Shown: in pieces, positions 1-12,033 of the stretch
Layout of the letters: each line of letters begins with the position of its first letter
How positions within the stretch are numbered: the stretch's first letter is position 1
Origin: Halocaridina rubra
Lineage: Eukaryota; Arthropoda; Malacostraca; Decapoda; Atyidae
Assembly: GCA_037179515.1 (NCBI GenBank)
Contig: JAXCGZ010013550.1
Location: forward strand, 17,195 to 81,194
Length of the DNA: 64,000 nucleotides
Direction: 5' to 3'
Notes under the pieces: model-generated
What the model was told of the DNA's origin: nothing
The model's database searches: none
Seen by the model: the letters and a program-made list of their open reading frames with translations, nothing else
Program-made: the position numbers and the translations under genes

Positions 1-1542
1 AAGCTGGTGAACTAGAAAAGGTACATTTCACAGACAGTATCCATATTCTTACTTGCCACTTTGGAGGATCTTGACCAAAAATTCTAGACTTTTTTGCTCA
101 TGCACTTATCCACCATCCATTTACAACTTTTAGCTTTGGTGTTCCTGCATGGCAAAACTTTTAGACTTTAGTATCTGAAGTTGATGGATAGCTAATACTG
201 TTTCCCATTTGGAATTCCACAACATTTCATATTTGAATAGCTTGATCATGTGTTTGTGTATGTTTAAGTAAATGCATAGTCTTATTCCTGGATTATGGCA
301 TGAATTTTCATTGGTTTGGCATCATTTTCCTAATGTCCTTGTTTATATATTATAGGAATAATATCTTGGCCTAATTATGAGAGACAGTTATTGAGACTTG
401 CAAAAGGTTAGACGATGACACTCTATATTGCCTTGTGATGGATGTTCCTTCCTTGTAAATAGAACAAGTCTTGCAGTCTTTATTGATTCAAACAGGTTCA
501 ACCTAGAAGATGAATCAATAACATTAATATTAGTTTTTATTGTCTTACATATTTGGAATGGTTAGTGGAAACTTGATGGTGTATCAGCTCATTTCTTGTC
601 AGATTGTTTTAAAACTTGCAAAGTACCTCTCTCTTCTTTAAACTTTAAAACTATATACTTTTATTTTACATTTCTTGTCAGTGATACCAAAATGCAATTG
701 TATAAGTTATAATTCTGGTCACTGTTTTATCACTTGGTTAATGGAAGTGTGTAAGCATTGTTCTTGCAATTTGTAATTTTTTTCAAGTTCTTTCTATCGT
801 AGAGTAAATTGGAAAATATATTTATATTTGGCTGATTCCGTTGCTTAGAAGAGGAAAGCTTAATTGATATAACATTAATATTAATGCAGGCTTGTAAGCT
901 CATGCATTCATGAGAATTTTGGTAATCACAGTTTCTGATTATTTCATATCTCTTTTTAAGTTGTAAAATGTAGATGATTGTCATCCAAATGAAGGTATTC
1001 CTATAGATGTGCTTCAATGACAAAATATATTCATAATTCTTTACCATATTTAGAATGGTACAAACTGGGTAACTTTCCAGTATACAGTATTTGATGATAA
1101 ACAATGCTGACCTTTTTCCCGTTTACTTGAGATATTTCCCAATTGATTTAGGGACATTTAGTTCTAACAATGCTGAACAGCTGAACAGTGTTTTGTTTTT
1201 ATTTGCTCATAAATTAAGAAATCAATATTTATTGAAGTTTAATGACTTTGTTTTAAATTTACTTACTGTTCATAATCATATTTTTACGAAAATATAGCTG
1301 TCTAGTACAGATTAAACATTAAATTTCAGCGTAAGTTTAATGAAATAATATTAGTTTTGCCAAAATACAACATTTTCAAAATAGCTATAATGTTATGCTA
1401 TAATCATAGTAAGGTTCTTGTTCTATCTATAAGTAAATGTGGCTCTCTTTTACTATTAGTTTGCAGGTATACTTTTGTTGTTATTAGTTTACAGGGCATT
1501 TGTGTAGAATTTCTCATAAATTTTCTTCATAGTTTGACGGTA
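1..1542. other. AT-rich non-coding stretch, nothing recognised
   Basis: No reading frame here looks like a known protein or a transposon. The short open frames have no recognisable motif and are typical of AT-rich DNA. It may be upstream intron of the HERC1-like gene, whose first visible exon is at 18144, but no exon could be identified. Confidence 0.5.
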
Positions 1543-2427
1543 CAGGGGGTCCTCAACTTGCATCACAGTTCCATTCTTCAAGACCTGACATAACCCGATT
1601 ATCTGCATAAGTCACAACACACGTAAATAAGTACCTACGTCACCCGCTTGTGCTAACACAGTAGTAAAGTTCATAAGCTAAGACAAAAAAACAACCTTTC
1701 TTTGAGATTTGAGAACTTAACTAGTACTAAAAAAGAGAACAATGCCTTATATATGTACAGTATACGATGCAGTATTCCTTACCTTTACTCCTGTGTTTGG
1801 CAATCTTTATCCTTGATACTCGTCCCCACGGTCGAACGGCTTAACCCCAGTGATCGGCCGATGTTGGTAGCAGTTTCTCCATATTAGAAGCGTTTTACTG
1901 TATCTAATTTCACTTGTATGGTAACGGCTTTCCTTTTCATCTAAACACTGCCATCAAAAGAATCTGCTGTATGCCTGGGAGGCATAATACAGGCCAAAAA
2001 TTATCGCAGACATGAACGAAACAAACCAAAGAGCAAATAAGAACGAGAACGCTATGGGGTATGAGCGGGAACTGGAAGACATCTTCCTCAGTTTAATGCT
2101 GTGTGACGACATATTCTTCCACCAAACTCAACAAACTGTTCCAAGTGCGTAGATCGTGTTTACGACCGTATTTGGTAATTTTGTAAATAGATTCAAACTT
2201 TCCTTCACAAAACCAGATACATAAAGAAATAAATAAATTGCAGCTTTAACTTGGTATATACGTAAACAACAGTGTTCTGCCACGCTCAACAAATTGTTCT
2301 GTGTGTGTTGTTTTTTTTTTTATGACGCAAAATGCATAGGTAGAAAATACGATTTATTGATAATGGGAGATGCATCGTAACCACAAAACATCGTAATTCA
2401 AGGCCATCGTAAATCATGGACCCCCTG
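1543..2427 (-). mobile_element. Non-autonomous Tigger/CENP-B-type DNA transposon (885 bp)
   Basis: Both ends start with CAGGGGGTCC in inverted orientation and are flanked by TA on each side, the target duplication of the Tc1/mariner/pogo group. The inside still encodes, on the minus strand, the first part of a CENP-B-type transposase. It is therefore a deletion derivative, not a random inverted repeat. It belongs to a different family from the other Tigger copies in the window because the termini and transposase remnant differ. Confidence 0.75.
1799..1985 (-). pseudogene. CENP-B-N helix-turn-helix remnant of a Tigger-like transposase
   Basis: Read on the minus strand from an ATG at 1985, the translation begins MPPRHTA and soon meets a stop. 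It resumes with KRKAVTIQVKLDTVKRF, a second stop, then GETATNIGRSLGLSRSTV followed by KDKD. This is the psq/CENP-B-N helix-turn-helix that Tigger and Jerky transposases use to bind their termini. Two in-frame stops and the absence of any DDE domain make it non-functional. The family assignment rests on the motif pattern only. Confidence 0.7.
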
Positions 2428-2429
2428 TA

Positions 2430-3834
2430 TTATAATTTATCATAGATTTGTTTGAATTAGTAACAGCACTTCTTAAACCATCCATACTGGAATAAGAATT
2501 TGAGCCTTTGAACTTTTAGGTAGAATCTATAGTAGACATGTAAGTTGCAACTAGAAGATGTAGTTGTTCCCTAAAGTGCTAATAGACTAAGAAATTTAAA
2601 TTCTTAATAGTTTTCTTCATTGCAGTCAGTATAGTAAAGTTTTTTGTTCTTCATTGCAATGAATGAGTTTTTTAGGAACAATTTGTTTCCTTTGATTCAT
2701 CTTTTATAATATATATGCATACAAAATGCATCTTTTCTATGTGCAGATATCTACTTTGTTTAGAGCAATCATTTGCGACATTGAGTACACACCCCAAACT
2801 TGATTATTTAGGGGGTATTTCTAGAATGAGTTAGTAATAACTTATTATTTTTTATTGTGTTAATATCAGTGAGCAGTAAATCCCTCCATTGTAAAAATCA
2901 ACGGTAATATATCTTTCTTTACAAAACATTTTTAAATTATAAGAGGTATACTAAATTTGATGTATCAGTGGCTACACTGTAAGCTCACTCACAATAATTC
3001 ACGTCTGGAGTATCTCCTGAGTGCGTATGAAAGTCGTGTGGAGTCGTGTTTGCTCTGCTTTTTTGCTTTCGGTTCTTGCCAGTGTGAAAAAAAATCATCA
3101 CTTTTGGCAATACCAACACAGTAATGCACCTCTGACACCTAAAATACTGAGGAATTACTGTATTTGCTGAGTGTTTAGGGTAATTTTCGTGTGCCTCATT
3201 TAGTTAGTTTTTACCTATATCGTACAAGTGAGCAAAGGCTAAATAGACTTGGTATTTGTGAATATTTGACATTTACTTATAGCTCTCCCACATGCTTATC
3301 AGATTTATTATATTTTTTGTGTATTATATTATTTCAAATGTGTGGAAAATTTAAACTCCTGAAGAAAGCCAAACACCCAAATAAACATTTATTCCTATTA
3401 TTATAATGGTTCATCTGTTACAAAGCTAAGAATACACTTATAAATAGACCATGTAACTGACCAAATAAGTAAGAGGGTGATACGTAAGCTTTCAGTGAAC
3501 ACAAATATAAACTTACTTAGAATTTTAAAATTGTCTTCAATTAACAAATGTATATACAATTACCAATGAGTAATGAATAATCAGATAACTTAGTAAAGTG
3601 TATGAATATCATAATAATAGTAATAACAATAATAATAATAATAATAATTATAGTAAATAAAAATGAATGAAATTACCATAAAAGATCTATATACTTGCAA
3701 GTGAGAAATAGCATACTTACGGAATTAACTCTTATAGACTTTACAGATGTACAATCATTTATAAGTAGACAACGAATAAGCAGATGTCTGAGTAAAATGG
3801 AAACATATTCTTGATAATAATAATAATAATAATA
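2430..3834. other. Unassigned AT-rich DNA with a short AAT microsatellite
   Basis: No coding sequence or transposon end was recognised. An imperfect AAT repeat lies at about 3610-3655, and a second AAT tract at 3814-3833 touches the left end of the next Tigger element. Confidence 0.5.
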
Positions 3835-5272
3835 CAGTGTTCCTTCAATTATCGCGAAGGTTCGGTTCCGGGACCCGGCGCGAGACAGGAAAATCGCAGA
3901 GTAGGATCAGCCTATATGTACATAGATATTTTAATTTATTTTTACGTTTACACCGTATAAACTTTATAAACCCTCCCTGTACTGTTAACAAACCACCCTT
4001 TACTTCATAAATAACAGCATGCAAGCATAAATTTATATGACTTACTCATGTACATAGGTATTTTACAATTATTTTTACGTTTACTGTATAAACCCTCCCT
4101 GCACTGTTAAAAACCACCCTTTACTTTATAAATAACAGCATGCAACATAAATTTATATGTACGTGATAGGTAAACTTACCTTATCCGTTATGGTTAACAT
4201 TTTCCTTTGCCGCTTAGGCTCACTACAAGAAGCCTTAGAAGATGAAGGATGCTTGGGAGGCATTGCAAAGGTTAAAATATGCGAGTAAAAAATCACAAGC
4301 AAAACGTATTAATAAGTACAACGTGAACGGCGCACACGTGAGTTAGACTGAACGAGTGAGGTGAGACAATGGAAGATGGTGGAAGCCTTTGTCCGAAACG
4401 CTGATAGCGGTATCGTATTGTCCATGTTGCAATACTGTTAGTATTTATGTTTTTTACTATTTTTTACTGTTTTATTATTCTTAGGCTAAGAAATACCTTT
4501 TTTTATCAATAAAATCATGAAACTACTGGAAATTTTAATATATATGCTAGCTCACGTAGGTGCGACCCCAATACTTTGTACACTATCGGACTCTATATCA
4601 CATGATGCAATACTGTGATTTTTATATCTAAATTTATCTTTTTTACTATTTAATACTCTAAGTTATATATCTAAATTTATGTTTTTTACTATTTTTTACT
4701 GTTTTATTACTCTTAGGCTAGGAGATACTTGATTTATCAATAAAATAATGAAAATTTCAATATGTACTATCTTACGTAGGTTCGACCCTTTTCGTTTTCC
4801 GAAACGCTGATACCGGTATCGTATTTTACATGGTGCAATACTGTTAGTATTTATGTTTTTTACTATTTTTTACTGTTTTATTATTCTTAGGCTAAGAAAT
4901 ACGTTTTTTTATGAATAAAATCATGAAACTACTGGAAATATAAATATATATGCTAGCTCACGTAGCTCTGACCCCAATACATTGTACGCTATCGGACACT
5001 ATTTCACATGATGCAATACTGTGAGTTATACTGTATATCTAAATTTATGGTTTTTACTATTTTGTACTGTTTTATTATTCGTAGGCTGGGAAATAAATTT
5101 TTTTTATCAATAAGATAATGAAATATGTTTTTTTTCAATAAAAAAACTAATTTTTTTTTTTTTTTAAATTTAATATTTTTGTATATACCCCCCCAAAACA
5201 AAATATTTGCCCAAAAAAATCCCTGTACATTGAAAACGCGAGCCAAGAAACGCGATACAACGAAGGATCACT

Positions 5273-5273
<1 letters not shown>
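3835..5273 (-). mobile_element. Tigger/pogo deletion derivative, copy 1
   Basis: The left end starts CAGTGTTCCTTCAATTATCG and the right end finishes GAAGGATCACTG, with TA on both sides. The left part has the subterminal block containing TGTATAAACCCTCCC. The right part carries several copies of a block with CTTAGGCTAAGAAATAC spaced roughly 160-210 nt. Only the first codons of the transposase remain in between. The termini match the larger copies at 7863 and 35023, so this is an internally deleted member of the same family. Confidence 0.85.
4182..4263 (-). pseudogene. N-terminal remnant of Tigger transposase (copy 1)
   Basis: On the minus strand an ATG at 4263 opens MPPKHPSSSKASCSEPKRQR and continues into MLTIT. 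This equals the N-terminus of the other Tigger transposases in the window. The frame then runs directly into the subterminal repeat, so everything after about residue 27 is deleted, including the HTH and DDE domains. Confidence 0.8.
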
Positions 5274-5939
<666 letters not shown>

Positions 5940-5996
5940 TTAGTATTAAGGAGAATTACTTTAAATCATTAAGTTTGATTAGTGTGTGAGCGGTAA

Positions 5997-7861
5997 CTAT
6001 TTGCCCAAAAGAAAACTGTATACTTTGCCTTTGAAAGCTGTGAAGGAGGAGGAGCTTTTAAGATGTTCTGAAATATTATTCCAAAGTGTTGGCTCTCTAA
6101 TAGTAATCATCTCAAAACCTGCATCTATGTTTGTTCTCTGAATAGAGAGCTCATTACTCTGTATTGTGTTGGTTCCTCTTATATCCCTAGCTATATTGAA
6201 ATTAAATAACCAGTTGGGATAGTGATATTTAAAAATTTTGTATCAGAACGTAAATAGTGCAGGCTATCTTTTCTGCCTGCTGCCACACAAGTTTTTTGAG
6301 AGCCAGTGTGATATCATATTTTCTTATTCCTCCCTGGGCAATTCGAGCTGCAAAATTTTTAAGCTTCTAGATTCTATTTTTCTGAGTCTTATTAGCAGCT
6401 CCTAATTCGCTTGTTCATTAATTAATATGACTGTGGGTTAGGGATTGGAGCACCATTATTTGAGTGGTAGTCTCAAAATTGTCTTTTATATGTGATAAGT
6501 ACATTAGAGTTCCTGTTACCTTGTTGCAGTTTTCATCTATAAGGGTATCAAACAAAATGTAGCTATCAAAGTGAATTCCTATATTTTGGACAGTTTGCTA
6601 GGTATGATGATACTGTTTTTTGGAATTCGTGCTGTTTGATACTTTGAACCAGGAAACATCCATTGTGTTTTATTTTCGTTAATTAACAATCCGATTTCTT
6701 GAAAATTTGTGTATATTTTTGACAGAGTGTTTTCTGCTCTTAAAGTTAACTATTGAAGATTATTGATATTGCCACTAAGTAGTAGCTGATTGTCATCTGC
6801 ATATTGTAAAACTAATTAGTCAGGTATGAAATTAGAGAGTCATTTACGTAAATGGCAAAGAGGATAGGACTAAGGACTGAACACTGGGAAACACCAAATG
6901 ATGTATTTTTTGGAATAGAGATAATGTTGTTAAGACGGATTGACTGTCTGCAGTTAGATAGATAATCTCTAAACCAGGCCGGGTCAATATTTAGGTTGTA
7001 CATTTGTTAAGAATTTCATGGCTTACAATGTTGAAGGCTTTTGATAAATCTAATAATACTAGCAGATAAATTTCTTCTCATCTGTATTATTGTATATTTT
7101 ATCAGTAATTTTGAGCAGCACAGTTTCTGTAGAGAGTTTTGGTGTTTGAAACCATGGTGGATTTCAAATATTAATCTGTCTGTCTCTAGAAATACTGTCA
7201 ACTAGTTAGCAACAAGTTTTTCTAATATTTTAGAGAAAATAGGTAGCAGGGAGAGGAGACGATAGTTTGTCACATCTCTATCACTCTTTTTATGTAGAGG
7301 AATTACATTTGATTTTTTCCAAGTATTGGGAAACATTCTTGTAACAATGAAGCTGTTTAAAGTTATTGTGGTATAAAATATAATCATAGATAGAGCATCT
7401 TTGATGAATTGAAAGAGTATGCCATCTGAACCATAAGAACCAGAGTTTTATAGGCTTTTTATGATAAGAATTATGGTAGCACAAGCAACAGGATTGATCT
7501 TGAAGTGATCTCTGATGTTTATATTGGAAAAATAGTGCTTTAAATAATTACTCTTGTTCATCGAGTTCATGTTTTCTTGTATTTCTCATAGGTAGTTTTT
7601 CCAACATTGGCAAAATTGTTATTAAAGTTTTGCGCTTTGTCTTTTAACTTAGTAATAATTTCATAGCCGCTCAATAGTCTTTCTATTGGGTATCATCCTT
7701 TTTATCACATTCCAACATGTTGTTGTATCATGTTTAGAGGCGTTAAATTGTTTTTTTGTAGAAAGTTTTATTACTTATATAAATGAGGGATCTGACACAT
7801 TTCTTTTCTGCTTTATAGCAGTCATGGAGAGTCATATCTATTCATTTTTAGCTCTGTTTGT
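5997..7861 (-). pseudogene. Reverse transcriptase and C-terminal part of the CR1/Daphne-like ORF2
   Basis: Broken frames on the minus strand show FPNTWKKSNVIPLHKKSDRD and LLSLLPIFSKILEKLVA (fingers region of a LINE RT). Further on come the block SVLSPILFAIYVNDS (RT motif B region) and, near the end, LWNNISEHLKSSSSFTAFKG before a stop. The last pattern is the usual C-terminus of CR1-group ORF2. At least four frameshifts or stops separate these blocks. The YADD catalytic block could not be read with confidence. Confidence 0.75.
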
Positions 7862-7967
7862 ACAGTGTTGCCTCATTTATCGCAGTAGTTCGGTTCCGGG
7901 ACCCGGCGCGAACCAGGAAATCCGCGAAGTAGGATCCCTTATATGTACATAGATATTTTAATATATT

Positions 7968-9060
7968 TTTACGTTTACACTGTATAAACCCTCCCTGCAC
8001 TGTTAAAAAAACACCCTTTACATTATAAATAACAGCAAGCAACGTAAATTTTTATGAAAGTGATAGATAAAATTACGGTGAATGAGGTGATAATGACGTG
8101 ACATACATACTCATTTACAATTATTTTTTCGTTTACGTACTGTATAAACCCTCCCTGCACTGTTAAAAAAAACACCCTTAACATTATAAATAACAGCAAG
8201 CAACGTAAATTTTTATGAAAGTGATAGGAAAACTTACCGTGAATGTGATGATGACGTGACATACATACTCATTTACAATTATTTTTTCGTTTACGTACTG
8301 TATAAACCCTCCCTGCACTGTTAAAAAAACACCCTTTACATTATAAATAACAGCAAGCAACGTAAATTTTTATGAAAGTGATAGATAAAATTACGGTGAA
8401 TGAGGTGATAATGACGTGACATATATACTCATTTACAATTATTTTTTCGTTTACGTACTGTATAAACCCTCCCTGCACTGTTAAAAAAACACCCTTTACA
8501 TTATAAATAACAGCAAGCAACGTAAATTTTTATGAAAGTAATGGATAAAATTACGGTGAATGAGGTGATAATGACGTGACATACATACTCATTTACAATT
8601 ATTTTTTCGTTTACGTACTGTATAAACCCTCCCAGCACTGTTAAAAAAACACCCTTTACATTATAAATAACAGCAAGCAACGTAAATTTTTATGAAAGTG
8701 ATAGATAAAATTAAGGTGAATGAGGTGATAATGACGTGACATACATACTCATTTACAATTATTTTTTCGTTTACGTACTGTATAAACCCTCCCTGCACTG
8801 TTAAAAAAACACCCTTTACATTATAAATAACAGCAAGCAACGTAAATTTTTATGAAAGTGATAGATAAAATTACGATGAATGAGGTGATGATGACGTGAC
8901 ACATACTCATTTACAATTATTTTTTTGTTTACGAACTGTATAAACCCTCCCAGCACTGTTAAAAAAAACACCCTTTACATTATAAATAACAGCACGCAAC
9001 GTAAATTTTTATGAAAGTGATAGATAAAATTACGGTGAATGAGATGATGATGACGTGACA
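7968..9060. repeat. Subterminal tandem array, about 7 units of ~160 bp
   Basis: The block TGTATAAACCCTCCC recurs at about 7981, 8141, 8299, 8459, 8619, 8779 and 8937, a spacing of 158-160 bp. Each unit also holds a run around AACACCCTTTACATTATAAA and a GTGATAGATAAAATTACGG block. The array lies between the left terminus and the 3' end of the transposase gene. Related single or paired units occur in the other Tigger copies. Confidence 0.9.
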
Positions 9061-9107
9061 TACATTTGTACATTATAGGTAAACTTACCGTGAATGAGGT
9101 GATGATC

Positions 9108-10927
9108 TCATTCTCGACCCCGGAGGAAATTATTTCGCAGCCAATAAAAGCTTTTCGGTTGCTTTTTGGGGGAGAAGAACATGGTAATGGGGAGTTGCTG
9201 TTGTTGTTTCTTCATTTGTTGGAACATGGCATGGTAAGGAGTCATGGCATCGTCGAGAAAATTACAGAAGGTCACCGAACGAACCATATTTTCGTCATGA
9301 TCCTGCGAGAGTTGTTGGAGTGCTTTGTAATGTTCATACATGGCTGCCAAACGTTCGAGTGTAAGGCCAGGTTCTTCAGTTGGTTCGTGCGATTCCTCAA
9401 GTTCTTCCTCTTCTTCGCTCGCTGATTTCGTCATTTCATCCAAGTCTTCATCACTCAAAGGCTGCGAGTGGCAGTCAATCAGTTCATTCACATCTTCGGG
9501 AGTCATATCTTTAAAGCCTTCTCCTCCTAGCAATGCAGCCAACTTCACAGCTTTCGCAACTGCCGCCTTCTGCACCTCGACAGGAGCAAATCCCTTGTAG
9601 TCGTGAATGATTTCAGGCCACAATTTCTTCCAGCTGGCATTGATTGTGGCCGACTTCATCTCTTTGATTGCTTTCTGAATATTTTTTAGGCATGTGGCAA
9701 TCGTGTAATTACGCCAGTAAGTCTTCAATGAGAAGTTTTTGTCCGAATCCATGGAATCAACTAGGTTCGCCAGGGCATTTCGTGTGTATAGGGCCTTGAA
9801 CGCACGAATAACGCCTTGATCCATAGGCTGAATCAGTGACGTCGTATTCGGTGGCAGGAACTCAACTTGAACACCGTCATATTGGAGCTTGGTTGCGTGG
9901 CCACCAGCATTATCCATCAAAAGAAGGACTTTAAATTCAAGGCCTTTTACCATAAGATAAAGCTTTACCTGAGGGATAAAGCATTGGTGAAACCAGTCCA
10001 ATGTGAGGCTTTTCGTGATCCAGGCCTTGGGGTTATGCATCCATTACACTGGCAGCAGATTCTTATTCTTGTTCTTCAAACCCCTAGGGTTCTTTGACTT
10101 GTAGATAAGCCCGGGCTTTAACATGAAGCCCGCAGCATTCCCGCACATGATGAGGGTAACGCGATCTTTGTGCGCTTTAAATCCCGGGGCTTTAGCTTCT
10201 TCCTTGAAGAGAAAAGTGCGAGATAGCATTCTCTTCCAAAATAAGCCAGTCTCATCCATGTTGAAGACTTGCTCAGGAACATATTCCCCTTCGGCGATAA
10301 TTTTCTTGAAGTCATTCTTGACGTAAGTTTCTGCGGCAGCTGTATCTGCAGAGGCAGCCTCGCCATAAACTGAAACGCTCTTTAGGCCATAGCGTTTTTG
10401 AAATTTGAAGAACCATCCCCTGCTAGCAATGAACGGTTGTATCCTCGATGGAGAATCGCTGGAGGGTCCTGGTTGTGGGTCGTCGATATCTTCTTCTCTC
10501 CCCTCCTCTCCACGGTCGCCACTGTCGTCATCGGGTTCATTTGCAGCGAATGTCTCGTACAGCTTCTTCTCCTTTGTTTGTATGATATTGGTGTCTAAGC
10601 TGATGTTTTTCTTTCTGCAATCAGCAATCCACAGGGCTAAAGCAGCTTCCATGCGCACTACTGCCTTATTGCGGGGTGATACGAGCCTCTTCGCCGATTT
10701 ATTAAAAGAAATGCTCGCTGTTTTCCTGATCTTTGCCTCATCCTTTTTTATGTAACGCACAGTAGATTCATTGAGGCCAAAATAGCGTCCGACATTCACA
10801 AACCTTTTTCCTTCTTTCAACATATCTAATCTAAGAGTTTCACTTTATCTACAATGGTTAACATTTTCCTTTGCCGCTTAGGCTCACTACAAGAAGCCTT
10901 AGAAGATGAAGGATGCTTGGGGGGCAT
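9108..10927 (-). pseudogene. Tigger-type DDE transposase, disabled by a frameshift and a nonsense codon (copy 2)
   Basis: This gene would encode a transposase that cuts and pastes the element by its CENP-B-type DNA-binding domain and DDE_1 catalytic domain. From an ATG at 10927 it reads MPPKHPSSSKASCSEPKRQR and then MLTIVDKVKLLD. An extra 5 bases (repeat of TTAGA) compared with the copy at 43432 then shift the frame. The main frame resumes as 259 aa (10044-10823) with the HTH block VGRYFGLNESTVRYIKKDEA and the first catalytic Asp in FNMDETGLFWKR. A TAT-to-TAA change in NLLPVYWMHN stops it near 10044. It continues from 10040 with LLMDNAGGHAT (second Asp) and QPMDQGVIRAF (third Asp), ending LRGRE. 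The C-terminus here is complete, unlike in copy 5. Confidence 0.9.
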
Positions 10928-12033
10928 TGCAAAGGTTAAATTATGCGAGTAAAATAAATCACAAGCAAAACGTATTAGTAAGCACAACGAGAACGGCGCA
11001 CACGAGAGTTAGACTGAGCGAGTGAAGCGGCACATTGGAAATTGGAGGGAAAAGCAAACTGCAATGAAAAAGCCAATCAGACCCCATGATACAGAAAATA
11101 TTGAAAAACAATTCTGTGATTCGTTGTCTCCCGACCTTTCAGCCAATAGCATTCCATGAACTATCTCGCGTAGGTGAGAGCCTTTTCGTTTCCGAAACGT
11201 TGATAGCGGTATCGTATTTTACATGGTGAAATACTGTTAGTACTTTATGTTTTTTTATTATTTTTTACTGTTTTATTATTCTTAGGCTAGGAAGTACTTG
11301 TTTTATCAATAAAATAATGAAAATTTTAATATTCACTAGGTCACGTGGGTGAGAGCCTTTTCGTTTTCCGAAACGTTGATAGCGGTATCGTATTTTACAT
11401 AGTGAAAGTACTTTTAGTACTTTGTTTTTTTTATTATTTTTTACTGTTTTATTATTCTTAGGCTAGGAAATACTTGTTTTATCAATAAAATAATGAAAAT
11501 TTTAATATTCACTTGGTCACGTAGGTGAGAGCCTTTGCGTTTTCCGAAACACTGATACTGGTATCGTGTTTTATGTGGTGCAATACTGTTTACTATTTTT
11601 TACTGTTTTATTATTCTTAGGCTAAGAAATACGTTTTTTTTTATCAATAAAATCATGAAATTACTGGAAATATAAATATATATGCTAGCTCACATAGCTG
11701 TGACCCCAATACATTGTACGCTATCGGACACTGTTTCGCATGATGCAATACCCTGTACTGTGAGTTATACTGTACGTACGTATATCTAAATTTATGTTTT
11801 TTACTATTTTTTTACTGTTTTATTATTCGTAGGCTGGGAAATAATTTTTTTTTATCAATTAAATAATGAAAATTTGTTTTTCAATAAAAAAAATTAAAAT
11901 ACTGAATTTTTTTTTTTCAATATTTTAATATTTTTACGTATACCCATAAAATAAAATAATAATTTATAAAAAAAAAAAAACGCGATAGAGTGAGAACGCG
12001 AACCAAGAAGCGCGAATAACCGGGGTAACACTG

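Larger units (their letters stand above)
7863..12033 (-). mobile_element. Tigger/pogo DNA transposon, copy 2 (near full length, 4.17 kb)
   Basis: Ends are CAGTGTTGCCTCATTTATCG on the left and CGGGGTAACACTG on the right, forming short inverted repeats, with TA on each side. From left to right it has a tandem array of about 160-bp units, a minus-strand transposase pseudogene, and a second set of subterminal repeats. It is inserted in the CR1/Daphne-like LINE, whose two halves lie directly outside the TA duplication. It must be younger than that LINE. Confidence 0.9.

Noticed and set aside
1..20. Possible exon end (AGELEK before GTACAT) at the window start
   Set aside because: Only six codons visible, no acceptor in the window, no match to HERC1 that I recognise.
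7968..9060. CRISPR array
   Set aside because: The units are whole ~160-bp tandem copies without unique spacers, inside a eukaryotic DNA transposon.
9340..10755. Plus-strand frames opposite the Tigger transposase (also 40236-41127 and 43599-44082 antisense)
   Set aside because: They overlap the transposase in antisense and have no family features; shadows of the real frame.
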